From the NCBI GenBank assembly GCA_913052475.1, contig CAJXEJ010000005.1:1-64000 (forward strand): DNA of 64,000 bases, written 5' to 3'. Positions 27,631-35,439 of this stretch are shown here, in pieces (position 1 is the first letter of the stretch; each line of letters opens with the position of its first letter). The position numbers and the translations under genes are program-made. The stretch is from an uncultured Dehalococcoidia bacterium. Lineage in GTDB: Bacteria; Chloroflexota; Dehalococcoidia; Lucifugimonadales; Lucifugimonadaceae. Under the pieces are notes generated by a model that saw only the letters and a list, made by a program, of their open reading frames with translations, was not told the DNA's origin and searched no databases.

Positions 27631-27927
27631 CTGCACATTCCCAAATGGAATCATCGCCGCCTGCAAGGTCGCCAGTTTCAAAGGTGTGCTCTGCACAGGA
27701 TTCACAGTCGATTTGCGAAATCGTATCGAGCAACATCTGCAATGGAGCGAGGCGATTTCAGTGCTAAATATCGAACCACCAAACTGGTCAGGTGTGAGGT
27801 AGCTGATTCAATCGAAGTTGCTCGGGATCCTGAGCCTCAGATCAAAAGCTGGCATCCATCAAAGAAGGCGTGGCGGATCGAGCGGGAGAACCCGTATTGG
27901 GAGGATATTTCGTGGAAAGTCGGTTGA
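27631..27927 (+). pseudogene. Frameshifted GIY-YIG nuclease (UPF0213-like)
   Basis: Two frames together rebuild a short GIY-YIG nuclease. The first frame reads FKGVLCTGFTVDLRNRIEQHLQ, matching the family's VLYTGVTNDLxRRxxEH. The second, from 27742, reads FSAKYRTTKLVR, then EPQIKSWHPSKKAWRIERENP and YWEDIS, matching the conserved C-terminus. The shift lies near 27740. The N-terminal GIY strand is not recognisable and the YIG tyrosine is a cysteine. It sits between inverted copies of repeat family A. Confidence 0.75.
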
Positions 27928-27944
27928 TCCAGATCGTTCGGTCA

Positions 27945-27993
27945 TAGCGCGCCCCCGCCCTAGGTCCTTCGGCTCCGCTCTGCACAGGACGCG
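27945..27993 (-). repeat. Dispersed repeat family A, copy 2 (inverted)
   Basis: TAGCGCGCCCCC at 27945-27956 is the exact reverse complement of 27588-27599. The copy ends with GGACGCG. Copies 1 and 2 face each other around the GIY-YIG remnant. Confidence 0.65.
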
Positions 27994-27999
27994 ATAGTT

Positions 28000-28995
28000 C
28001 TAGCCGAGTTCGAAGTTGGCTAGTTGCTGGTATTCGGTGTCGTCTTTGTCGTTGAGGAAGCTGCGGTAGAGGGTGATTGCGTTGACGAGGACTGATTGTC
28101 CGGTGGTGTGCAGCGGTGCGTGCTGCCACGAAACGCCAATGTCTTCTGCGAATCGACCACGAATACCCGGACGAGTGCGGCCAACGGTGATGTGTGCTTT
28201 GAAATCGCGGTCGTCCTCATCGAGCCCGAGAGCGACCATGCCGCCTTCGACTCTTCCCTGGAGTTGCTCGAGGCGACGTAGCTCACCACTGACTCCGACC
28301 CAGCAGATTCGTGGATCTCGGAAAGACGGGAAGCAGCCAGTGCGCCCGATCTTGATCGTGAACTTTCCAGTCGACTCGGCCGTTCGTTCGAGAGCTTTCT
28401 TGATATCGTGAACCTGGTCGGCTGGCGTATCGCCGAGGAATTTTAATGTGAGGTGCATCGCTTCTTCCTCGATCCAGCGTACGCGTTCGAATTCTCGAGG
28501 TCGGAAACTTTTTGCGAGATCGGCGAAATCGCGTTTTAGCTTTCGCGGGATTTCAATTGCTATGAAAAGTCGATGCGTATTCTCGGGAACCTCAGGGAAC
28601 CCGGATTGTTCCTCTTGGTCATCGTCTTCTGAGTTGGGAGCGACGTAGAGTTTGGGCTCTGACGCGACGTATTTCGCTTCAGATTGCCGTGTGAAACCAG
28701 TGGCAGAACCGCTCCTGCCACCGTAGTAAGTTTCTTCGCCGCGACTCGGATCACGATCAGGAACTTCCGTAGGCACGAATTCTGATGGTGCTTCACTTGC
28801 AGCCCCTTTTTCGTCGGTGGGTGATCCGGTAGCGGCGTCCACTTCCTCGGCCACCGGCGTTTCTTCGGGTTCAGGCCCGGTCGTATCTTTTGGCTTGGTA
28901 GCGTCAGGCTTTTTTTCAGCCTCGCCACCTAGCCAAGGATCACGATCGTTCGATTTCGTCACACGTGCGTCCTCTGAAACAATATTGCCGATCAA
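28000..28995 (-). CDS. thpR: RNA 2',3'-cyclic phosphodiesterase (2H family) with long acidic N-terminus
   Basis: The C-terminal 190 residues form a 2H phosphoesterase of the ThpR/LigT type. They start HRLFIAIEIP and carry the two catalytic motifs HLTLKFLG (His181) and HITVGRTR (His268). ThpR opens 2',3'-cyclic phosphates on RNA. The first 140 residues are rich in Glu, Asp, Pro, Ser and Thr, look disordered, and are absent from typical 180-residue ThpR proteins. The extension is continuous with no better internal start: codons near 28576 would begin the domain, but no clear Met lies there. It lies alone between repeats and a divergent gene. Confidence 0.87.
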   Translation of the reverse strand: MIGNIVSEDARVTKSNDRDPWLGGEAEKKPDATKPKDTTGPEPEETPVAEEVDAATGSPTDEKGAASEAPSEFVPTEVPDRDPSRGEETYYGGRSGSATGFTRQSEAKYVASEPKLYVAPNSEDDDQEEQSGFPEVPENTHRLFIAIEIPRKLKRDFADLAKSFRPREFERVRWIEEEAMHLTLKFLGDTPADQVHDIKKALERTAESTGKFTIKIGRTGCFPSFRDPRICWVGVSGELRRLEQLQGRVEGGMVALGLDEDDRDFKAHITVGRTRPGIRGRFAEDIGVSWQHAPLHTTGQSVLVNAITLYRSFLNDKDDTEYQQLANFELG

Positions 28996-29203
28996 GGTTT
29001 CGGTTCTATCAACGATACATTCGGATTCTGCTCCGTAGGTGTCCTAAGTGTTAAGCGTTGCTCACCGAAACGAATACGGCCTCGCCATTTGGTGCGGGGA
29101 ACAGCGCGGCTATAATCTCCGGCGTAATTTAATCCATGTTCGAAATAGACGGGCGTTGGTGAACTGGCGTATCCGCCAATCCAACCAATGCTGGAGAAAT
29201 CTC

Positions 29204-30196
29204 GTGGCACTATTGCTGAACCGATCTGAAGTAATGAAGCTGCTCCCAATGTCGAAGGCGATCGACGTAGTTGAGGCTGCGTTCGGCGAACTTGCATCGG
29301 GCACGGCAGAAATGCCCGACCGCACCGTGTTTATCGACCCTGATGTTGGCGGATGGATCGCTTACATGCCTGCCTATCTGAAGTCGGGCGGAGCACTGGG
29401 AATCAAGGCAGTGACGGTGTACAAGGAGAATCCCTCCAAGTTCGATTTGCCGACCACTGTTGGCACGATTCTCGTTCAGGACAACCAGACGGGTGAAGTG
29501 GTGGCTGTGATGGACGGTGGTTTCCTAACTGCTGCCCGGACGGGTGCGGTTAGTGGAGTTGCGACCCGACATCTTGCTCGAAAAGACGCCAAAATTGGCG
29601 GTATTTTTGGCACGGGTGTGCAGGCTCGACAGCAGGTTGTCGGGATGGCTGCCGCACGTGATCTCGACACGATTCTGGCGTTTTCACTTGATCCAGATGA
29701 CGCACGAAAAGAGTTTGCAGATTCATTGACCACCGCTACGGGTGTGGATGTTCGTCTGACTGGAAGTGGCGAAGAGCTTTGCCGTGAATCGGATGTTGTT
29801 GCGTTGGCAACAACCGCGGCGAATCCAATCGTTCAGGCTGACTGGTGGAAGCCCGGTGCTCACATCAACGCAATCGGTTCTCATGCGCCTGGCGTTCGTG
29901 AACTCGATACCGCCACAATTCAGCGAGCCAAGCTAGTTGCTGATCAGAAGCAGGCGTGCTTAAACGAGGCTGGCGATATCCAGATCCCGATCGGAGAAGG
30001 CGCCTACTCGGCCGACGATATTCATGGTGATCTTGGTGCTGTTGTGAACGGCACGCTGGTGGGCCGTGAGAACGACGAGGAGATCACACTGTTCAAGAGT
30101 GTCGGTCTGGCGATTCAGGATATTTCGTGCGCTTCACTCGTCTACGATCAGGCAAAGTCAAAAGGTGTAGGACTCGAGTTCAACTTCAGCGGGTGA
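29204..30196 (+). CDS. Ornithine cyclodeaminase / mu-crystallin family protein
   Basis: This 330-residue NAD(P)-dependent protein belongs to the ornithine cyclodeaminase, alanine dehydrogenase and ketimine reductase family. It begins VALLLNRSEV, has the substrate-side DGGFLTAARTGAVSGVAT, the Rossmann loop GIFGTGVQAR, and GSHAPGVRELD. The start is GTG at 29204 with GGAG at 29193, which matches where homologues begin. The substrate cannot be decided; neither ornithine nor alanine specificity is proven by sequence. Confidence 0.88.
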   Translation: MALLLNRSEVMKLLPMSKAIDVVEAAFGELASGTAEMPDRTVFIDPDVGGWIAYMPAYLKSGGALGIKAVTVYKENPSKFDLPTTVGTILVQDNQTGEVVAVMDGGFLTAARTGAVSGVATRHLARKDAKIGGIFGTGVQARQQVVGMAAARDLDTILAFSLDPDDARKEFADSLTTATGVDVRLTGSGEELCRESDVVALATTAANPIVQADWWKPGAHINAIGSHAPGVRELDTATIQRAKLVADQKQACLNEAGDIQIPIGEGAYSADDIHGDLGAVVNGTLVGRENDEEITLFKSVGLAIQDISCASLVYDQAKSKGVGLEFNFSG

Positions 30197-30249
30197 TAAG
30201 TCACTTTTTACCAAGTCGTCAATGTCGGCAAGATTGACTGTTTGATCTA

Positions 30250-31188
30250 TTAAACAATCACCCGCTCTAGAATTGCGTCGATTTCTCGTTGGGTGTGTTG
30301 GTCGGGTTTGGCGGCTGGCTCTTTAACTCGGGCTGATTCGATCAGTCCTCGTTCTTTGAGGATTTGCTTGTGGAATCCGATTGCCAATTCAGGTGCCTGG
30401 CTGACCAGATGGCATAAAGGTGCGATTCGGAGATTGAAAAGATCGGTCGCTCCCGCAGAATCGCCGTTTCGGAATAGCTTGAATATCTCAACGAACTCAA
30501 CAGGTGTTGAGCTGAATGGCATAGTTCCCGTGCTGCCTCTTGCCAATTCTTCCATCAAGAACGTTGCGCCGCCACCACCAAGTACGTCGATCTTACCTTG
30601 CAACGCGGTTACGGTTGCTGCGATCCGAGGAGGGGTTGGCGGTGTTTCCATCTTGCAGGCGACGATGCCGGGGCAACCTTCCACCATGTCGGCGACCATC
30701 TGCGGAGATACTTGTGCGAACTCGACGTCTTGAAGAGCCACCGACACATTCACAGATTTTTCTATGTCGCGAAAATACTGTCGAGTGGTTTCTGGATTCC
30801 CTCGTGCCATTCCTGAGCCCGGTGGAGTGAGCATAACTGCATCCGCTCCCAGTTCTTGGGCTCGCTCGCTATAGAAAATAGCGAGTTCGGTGCCGATGGC
30901 TCCGGTGTTCATGACCACAGGCACCCGAGCGTTTGTCTGGTCGACAACCGTTTCTAGCAGTAAATCCCGCTCAGATTCGTTGTACGATTGAACTTCGCTC
31001 GCAAGAGCGATACCGACTCCGTCGACACCTGCATCGATGTTGTAGTCGACCACTTTCCGCAAGCTTTCGGTGTCGATCCTTCCATTTGAATCGAACGGAG
31101 TTTGAAGGATTGGTATGACGCCAGTGATCTTTTTGTATGCCAAATTACTCTCGGATTTCACTACTACCGGGATTTTCCAATGCGGCAT
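30250..31188 (-). CDS. Dihydrodipicolinate synthase family aldolase, not a typical DapA
   Basis: This 312-residue TIM-barrel protein has the DapA/NAL family frame. It begins GVIPILQTPFDSNGRIDTESL, has DGVGIALASEV in place of the GTTGE loop, VVMNTGA, and the Schiff-base lysine in VACKMET. The PYY segment that supplies the catalytic tyrosine of DapA is replaced by TPPGSGMARGN. A lyase or aldolase for a sugar acid or other keto acid is therefore more likely than lysine synthesis. The ATG at 31188 is one of several possible starts. An eroded VOC fragment lies upstream. Confidence 0.82.
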   Translation of the reverse strand: MPHWKIPVVVKSESNLAYKKITGVIPILQTPFDSNGRIDTESLRKVVDYNIDAGVDGVGIALASEVQSYNESERDLLLETVVDQTNARVPVVMNTGAIGTELAIFYSERAQELGADAVMLTPPGSGMARGNPETTRQYFRDIEKSVNVSVALQDVEFAQVSPQMVADMVEGCPGIVACKMETPPTPPRIAATVTALQGKIDVLGGGGATFLMEELARGSTGTMPFSSTPVEFVEIFKLFRNGDSAGATDLFNLRIAPLCHLVSQAPELAIGFHKQILKERGLIESARVKEPAAKPDQHTQREIDAILERVIV

Positions 31189-31230
31189 TATGCACCCGAT
31201 CCGGCAAAATATCCGTTTATTCACCTTGAA

Positions 31231-31362
31231 CTATTGCGAAATGCAGAACTCGTTGCCTTCGGGATCGGTCATCACCACCCACTGCCGTCCTTCGAGCGCA
31301 TCAGGATGACATTTCTCAATGATCATCAGCGCCAACAACGGCGGCGCAATCTCACCAATCCA
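31231..31362 (-). pseudogene. C-terminal fragment of a VOC (glyoxalase-like) protein
   Basis: The minus strand reads LEGRQWVVMTDPEGNEFCIS followed by Gln and a TAG stop (31231-31233). This is the classic end of glyoxalase-like VOC proteins, including the metal-site glutamate in EGNEF. Upstream, a short stretch (ALMIIEKCHPDA) stays in frame but no start or N-terminal half is found, and the sequence merges into an inverted repeat. It is a truncated remnant. Confidence 0.75.
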
Positions 31363-31395
31363 TTAATGTCATCCTGATGCACTCGAAGGACGGCA
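31283..31395. repeat. 31-bp inverted repeat (dispersed repeat family C)
   Basis: The arms are 31283-31313 and 31365-31395, reverse complements with a single mismatch, separated by 51 bases. They contain CCGTCCTTCGAG and CAGGATGACATT. The left arm overlaps the VOC fragment. A related sequence lies at 32664-32703. The unit resembles the CCTTCGA...CAGGATGACA palindromes scattered through many bacterial genomes. Confidence 0.85.
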
Positions 31396-31436
31396 GGTCA
31401 GGATTCAACGACTGCATATCCAACATTTCGCCGTTC

Positions 31437-32336
31437 CTAAGCTGTTAGCACTTCGGGCCCATTCGGTCCTAGCCAGATCGAGTGTTCTTTCCAGCCGACG
31501 TGATGTCCAATGATCTCAACCAATGGCGGGTATTCGCGGAGTACACCCTGCTTAACCAACTCTTTGAGCGTCCGCTCGAACGGCTTTCTCGGCAGATCGT
31601 TGAAGTAGCGTCGAGCAATCGGCAAACCCTTCCATGATTCGATTGCATCGAGCGAGTCGGAGTCGATCTTGTTTGAGGGTTTGGGGCTGTGGGCGAGCAT
31701 GAACACTTCGGGCTTTCCGTTGTCCTTGATATAGCCTCGCCCTGATGTCACAAACGGCTCGATCGCGAAGATCGAACCGGCTTCAAGCGAGCCTTTCAGC
31801 CCGATACGTGCGTTTGGAATCTGCGGGGTGTCATGGAGGGTATAGTGACCCAATCCGTGCCCGGTTAAGTTCATTATTGGTCGAAATCCAGCGGTGTTGA
31901 TGACTTGCTCGACCCTCTCGCCGATGTCCTCTACATCTACATTGGGTGCACACATGTCGATTACCGCGTCTAGCGCGTCTGAAGCGGCTTGGATCATTCC
32001 CGACCAGCGTTGATCTTCCGATAGATCGGCCGAAACTCCGGTATCGACAATCAACCCATCAATATGTGCCCCAACATCGATCTTTACGAGGTCGTTTTCT
32101 TCGAACACGGTCTCATCAGATGGTGATGAGCAGTAGTGAGCCGCTACGGTATTGCGACTGGTCTGCGCCGGGAATGATGGCAATGCTCCGGCGTCCCGGA
32201 TCATCGTTTCCATACCTTCTTGTAGATCGCGCAGTAAAAAGCCGGGCTTGATCGTCTCGGCAGCCCAGTTTCGAGCTTTTGAGGCGATTCTCCCGGCTTC
32301 GCGTAGCGTTTCGAGTTCGGCCGGAGTTGGAATCAT
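31437..32336 (-). CDS. map: Methionine aminopeptidase, type II (archaeal/eukaryotic-like)
   Basis: This 299-residue pita-bread peptidase removes initiator methionine. The metal ligands are visible: Asp87 in KIDVG, Asp98 in VDTG (spacing 11 as in MetAP2), the His in GHGLGHYTLH, Glu in FAIEPF, and a last Glu in WKEHS. Between the last two ligands lies an insert of about 60 residues (YFNDLPRKPFERTLKELVKQ), the helical insertion that marks type II enzymes. Most bacteria have type I. It may be the cell's main or a second MetAP. Confidence 0.9.
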   Translation of the reverse strand: MIPTPAELETLREAGRIASKARNWAAETIKPGFLLRDLQEGMETMIRDAGALPSFPAQTSRNTVAAHYCSSPSDETVFEENDLVKIDVGAHIDGLIVDTGVSADLSEDQRWSGMIQAASDALDAVIDMCAPNVDVEDIGERVEQVINTAGFRPIMNLTGHGLGHYTLHDTPQIPNARIGLKGSLEAGSIFAIEPFVTSGRGYIKDNGKPEVFMLAHSPKPSNKIDSDSLDAIESWKGLPIARRYFNDLPRKPFERTLKELVKQGVLREYPPLVEIIGHHVGWKEHSIWLGPNGPEVLTA

Positions 32337-32518
32337 GCTGTCGGTATCAAGTGCAGGCGGGATCGTCGCTGGGATGAGTGTCGGATGTTCAACCGTTCGT
32401 AACGGCAGCGGGGCAGTCCCCTGATCGCACGATTACATCCGGGTGGAGTGCGAAGTGCGTGTTGAGGCGGAATGGTACTCGTTTGCCACAAGTGGCGCTC
32501 GTCGCGTTATCGATAGAG

Positions 32519-32575
32519 CACGCGTCCCGAGTGGAGTCATTGGACAGAGGGATCTGGTGCGGAGTCGCACGCTCC
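32519..32575 (+). repeat. Dispersed repeat family A, copy 3
   Basis: ACGCGTCCC is followed by GAGTGGAGTCATTGGA, AGGGATCTGGTG and a GGAGTCGCACGCTCC end. It aligns with copy 1 at 27545 over most of its length. Confidence 0.65.
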
Positions 32576-32611
32576 GATCAGCACAACTTTCACTGCAAGG
32601 GGAGAGAGAGC

Positions 32612-32703
32612 CTGAAATGAATTCAGGATGACAGGACGCACAAGTAGGCGAGTGATTTCGATCTCGCCTTTCCTGCGATCCTTCGAGTGCCCAGGATGGC
32701 ACT
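32612..32703. repeat. Repeat family C sequences
   Basis: CCTGAAATGAATTCAGG (with GATGACAGG after it) forms a short palindrome. Then CGATCCTTCGAGTGCCCAGG followed by ATGGCA matches the arms of the inverted repeat at 31283-31395. Translated, the first part gives the CHPEFISGS string typical of false proteins called from this repeat type. Confidence 0.6.
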
Positions 32704-32727
32704 ACCGGAAGTCCGTTCGTCAGAACC

Positions 32728-32838
32728 CTAGCGACCTTTGCGCGCAGTGTGCAGCGAGTCGTTTTCGATACCGAGCCCGTGAACGGATTCGATCGCTTTC
32801 CGGATTCCGGAGAGGGTGACTTTGAAGATGTTGATCAT
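32728..32838 (-). CDS. Possible 36-residue small protein
   Basis: An ATG at 32838 opens MINIFKVTLSGIRKAIESVH and runs to a TAG at 32728. The composition looks protein-like, with basic and hydrophobic residues in helix spacing and a C-terminal TARKGR. There is no good ribosome binding site, and it lies downstream of a terminator, so it would need its own promoter. I do not recognise it. It may be the remnant of a longer gene. Confidence 0.3.
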   Translation of the reverse strand: MINIFKVTLSGIRKAIESVHGLGIENDSLHTARKGR

Positions 32839-32894
32839 AGTATTTGTTCTGGTAGTTGTGTACTGGTGGGTGGGTGGATTTTGAAGCAACAAAA

Positions 32895-32918
32895 AACCCC
32901 TGCTTTGCGACAGGGGTT
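32895..32918 (-). terminator. Intrinsic terminator for minus-strand transcription
   Basis: AACCCCTG and CAGGGGTT form a perfect 8-bp stem around the loop CTTTGCGA. The A-run at 32891-32896 gives a T-run on the minus strand. It most likely ends the amidohydrolase transcript. Confidence 0.8.
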
Positions 32919-33182
32919 CTAATTTCTTTACGTTGCGACTTGTTTATTTAGTCAACAAGTACAACACGCACGACTAAGAACCCCTGTGGGTATACAGGTA
33001 CATATACAGGTACAAACCTGCTGCGAGTTCGTAGTTGTTGTGCGGATTTCGCTGCTCATATCAAGGTTCAATATACGCCTGCTAGTAAGTTCGAGGCAAA
33101 TTCCGGCATTTGTCATCTGTGTAGTAATCGTGCGTGGCGCCACCAGTTTGTAGTTCAACTGGCATGTTTCTGGCCACCGCAG
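32919..33182. other. Intergenic stretch with a 12-bp tandem repeat
   Basis: TATACAGGTACA occurs twice in tandem at 32991-33014. GAACCCCTGTGGG at about 32978 echoes the terminator arm. No gene or tRNA is recognised. It is probably the 3' untranslated region of the amidohydrolase gene. Confidence 0.5.
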
Positions 33183-34082
33183 CTAGATTTTCAGGATAGT
33201 GGCGGCGTTCACGCCCTGAACAAGTTGAGATTGTTCGTTGGTAAGACCAGATTCGCCGAATTCAGTGAGAGCACGTTGTTGAGCAACGAGTGGAAAATCG
33301 CTTGCGAAGAGGATTTTTTCGGCTCCAACGGCTTTTGCTGCGACATCGAACACCTCTGGTTGATATAGAAACGGGAATGCGGCTGAGTCGAAGTAGACAT
33401 TCTTAAGAGCCGACCTCACCTCCGGCATGAGACCGTAGAAAGGTAGCCCCCCTCCGAAATGGCTGAATATAAAAATGTTGTTTGGAAAGGCGTTGGCAAT
33501 CGCCATGAGCAGATCGGGCGTGACCGTCCCTTTTCCGGGATAGCCGTGGCCGACGGGCTCCGAAGCGTGCATGAGAATCGGCATTTCCAACTCACGTGCA
33601 GCATCGAGTGCCGGTGCCAGTGCTGTGAGGTCGGCATTGAGAATTCCCTGAGTATCAGGATGAAGTTCGCCAATTCCTTTCGCTCCTGCGTCGTGACATC
33701 GCCTGACCTCGGCGACGGCATATTCACCCCAGAGCGGATTCACACTGCAAAACGCGATGAGTCGATCGGGATGTGATTGCGCAGCAGCGATATTGTAGTC
33801 GTTGGACTCCCTCGCCACTTCGGGATCGGTCCAGCCAAAACCAGCGCATACCGATTTATCGATATCTGCTGAATCCATCGATGCCATGAGGTCGTCTATC
33901 TGGGCGAATTTGGCTTTTGGAACGGCGAACAGGCTTCTGAATGTTGAATCGGTACGGGCGACAGCTCCTCGGTTCGTTGCAAACGATTCGGGAAGAATGT
34001 GCGTACACGTATCGATCGTGAGTTGTGACTGCGCCTGATTCAAATTGGATTCGACTGACTGTGGTGGATTGAATTCGACCAA
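33183..34082 (-). CDS. Amidohydrolase 2 family TIM-barrel protein with an altered first metal motif
   Basis: This 299-residue protein is of the amidohydrolase-related (ACMSD-like) family. The later metal and catalytic residues are present: His in MHASEPVGH, His in FSHFGGG and Asp in FASDFPL. The N-terminal motif, normally DxHxHxxP, reads DTCTHILPE, so Cys26 replaces the first histidine. Known members hydrolyse or decarboxylate small ring or carboxylic compounds. The change may alter metal binding or mean loss of activity. A terminator lies 265 bases downstream. Confidence 0.83.
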   Translation of the reverse strand: MVEFNPPQSVESNLNQAQSQLTIDTCTHILPESFATNRGAVARTDSTFRSLFAVPKAKFAQIDDLMASMDSADIDKSVCAGFGWTDPEVARESNDYNIAAAQSHPDRLIAFCSVNPLWGEYAVAEVRRCHDAGAKGIGELHPDTQGILNADLTALAPALDAARELEMPILMHASEPVGHGYPGKGTVTPDLLMAIANAFPNNIFIFSHFGGGLPFYGLMPEVRSALKNVYFDSAAFPFLYQPEVFDVAAKAVGAEKILFASDFPLVAQQRALTEFGESGLTNEQSQLVQGVNAATILKI

Positions 34083-34200
34083 CGATACACTGTCTATGTG
34101 CTGCGAACCTGTGGAATGTGACTACGATTAGTTATCTGGCACTGCGGATGTTCGACGGCAGCGCGTTTCGGCGACGTAATCATGAGAGTGAAAATTACCG

Positions 34201-35343
34201 ATGGTTTCGATGATTAGAGATGATGGGCGAGTTCTGACTCAACTCGACATTCCACACGCCGAACCCAAAATGGGCAAGGTTGCGGTTATCTACACCACGC
34301 CCGAGACCGTAATCGACGATTACGCCCGGTTGCTGGACCTAGCCGACTACCAGACCGCACTCACGCCCGATATCGACACGTTCCTGAAAGTGAACATTTC
34401 GTGGCAGCACTACTACCCCGCGTGTTCATCGACCCCCTGGCAGATCGACGGTGTGGTGCAGAAGCTGCAATCCGATGGATTCGACAAGCTGACGGCGGCA
34501 CACAACGGCACTGTCGTGGTCAATCCGGTCGAGGGGCGCGAGAAGAACAAGCACAAGGTCGTCGAAGATAGGTTGGGCCTCGATCACATTACGCTCGACG
34601 TACCACCGGTGACGTGGATTCCATACAAGCCCACGGCCAAGATGCTGGTGCTGGACGATGTCTACAAAGATGGCCTCTATATTCCGGAGGTGTTCCCGGG
34701 TACGAATATTGTTCAACTGCCCACGGTGAAGACTCACGTGTTCACAACGATGACAGGTGCGCTCAAAAATGCCTTTGGTGGATTGTTACACCGATACCGT
34801 CACTGGACTCATTCGGTAATTCACGAAACCCTAGTCGATTTGTTGCAGATCCAGAAAGAAATTCACTCGGGCTTGTTCGCTGTGATGGACGGGACGTTCG
34901 CTGGTGACGGTCCAGGTCCGCGAGCGATGCGTATCCATAACAAGAACGTGATTCTTGCTTCTGCCGATCAGGTGGCTGTCGATGCCGTAGCTGCGAAAAT
35001 GATGGGTCTCGATCCAATGTTGATTCCGATGATTCGAATTGGTCACGAGATGGGATTGGGAGTTGGCAAACCTGAGGAAATCGAAGTTGTTGGCGATGAT
35101 ATCGCTGATGTGAACTGGAATTTTGCCGGCAACGAAAATACTCTGGCTTCACGTGGCCAAAAATTGATCTATCATGGCCCGCTGAAGCCGCTTGAAGGCA
35201 TGCTTCTTCGGTCGCCAATCGCTCCATGGGCTTACTGGGCATCGAACGTATACCACAACAAGTTCTGGTTACCTATGATCGGCCGCAAACGGGTCAACGA
35301 AGCGATGAAAACGCCCTGGGGCAAACTCTTCGAGTCTTATTAA
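34201..35343 (+). CDS. DUF362 domain protein
   Basis: This 380-residue protein has the DUF362 core. It contains NIVQLPTVKTHVFTTMTGAL, then KNAFGG, VMDGTFAGDGPGP, and a segment SADQVAVDAVAAKMMGLDP. The family is widespread in anaerobes and Chloroflexota, and some members carry ferredoxin domains; none is seen here and there is no cysteine cluster. The reaction is unknown. An ATG at 34210 is an alternative start. It is transcribed divergently from the amidohydrolase. Confidence 0.82.
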   Translation: MVSMIRDDGRVLTQLDIPHAEPKMGKVAVIYTTPETVIDDYARLLDLADYQTALTPDIDTFLKVNISWQHYYPACSSTPWQIDGVVQKLQSDGFDKLTAAHNGTVVVNPVEGREKNKHKVVEDRLGLDHITLDVPPVTWIPYKPTAKMLVLDDVYKDGLYIPEVFPGTNIVQLPTVKTHVFTTMTGALKNAFGGLLHRYRHWTHSVIHETLVDLLQIQKEIHSGLFAVMDGTFAGDGPGPRAMRIHNKNVILASADQVAVDAVAAKMMGLDPMLIPMIRIGHEMGLGVGKPEEIEVVGDDIADVNWNFAGNENTLASRGQKLIYHGPLKPLEGMLLRSPIAPWAYWASNVYHNKFWLPMIGRKRVNEAMKTPWGKLFESY

Positions 35344-35392
35344 GACGTTTTCTTGGTATTGTCGGCTTGAATGGTCAATTCCGACTATCGAG

Positions 35393-35429
35393 TCCCTTTT
35401 CCTGGGGGGAGAAGGCTAGGATGAGGGAG
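35393..35429 (+). repeat. Dispersed repeat family B, copy 1
   Basis: TCCCTTTTCCTGGGGGGAGA followed by AGGCTAGGATGAGGGA is a member of the CCCTCTCCCT...AGGGAGAGGG...AGGGTGAGGG palindromic repeat. Other copies lie near 52555, 54561, 54651, 57993 and 58082. Confidence 0.6.
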
Positions 35430-35439
35430 AATTTTCTAA

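Noticed and set aside
32433-32702. An 89-codon minus-strand frame containing CHPEFISGS.
   Set aside because: This string is the usual false translation of a dispersed palindromic repeat, not a protein.
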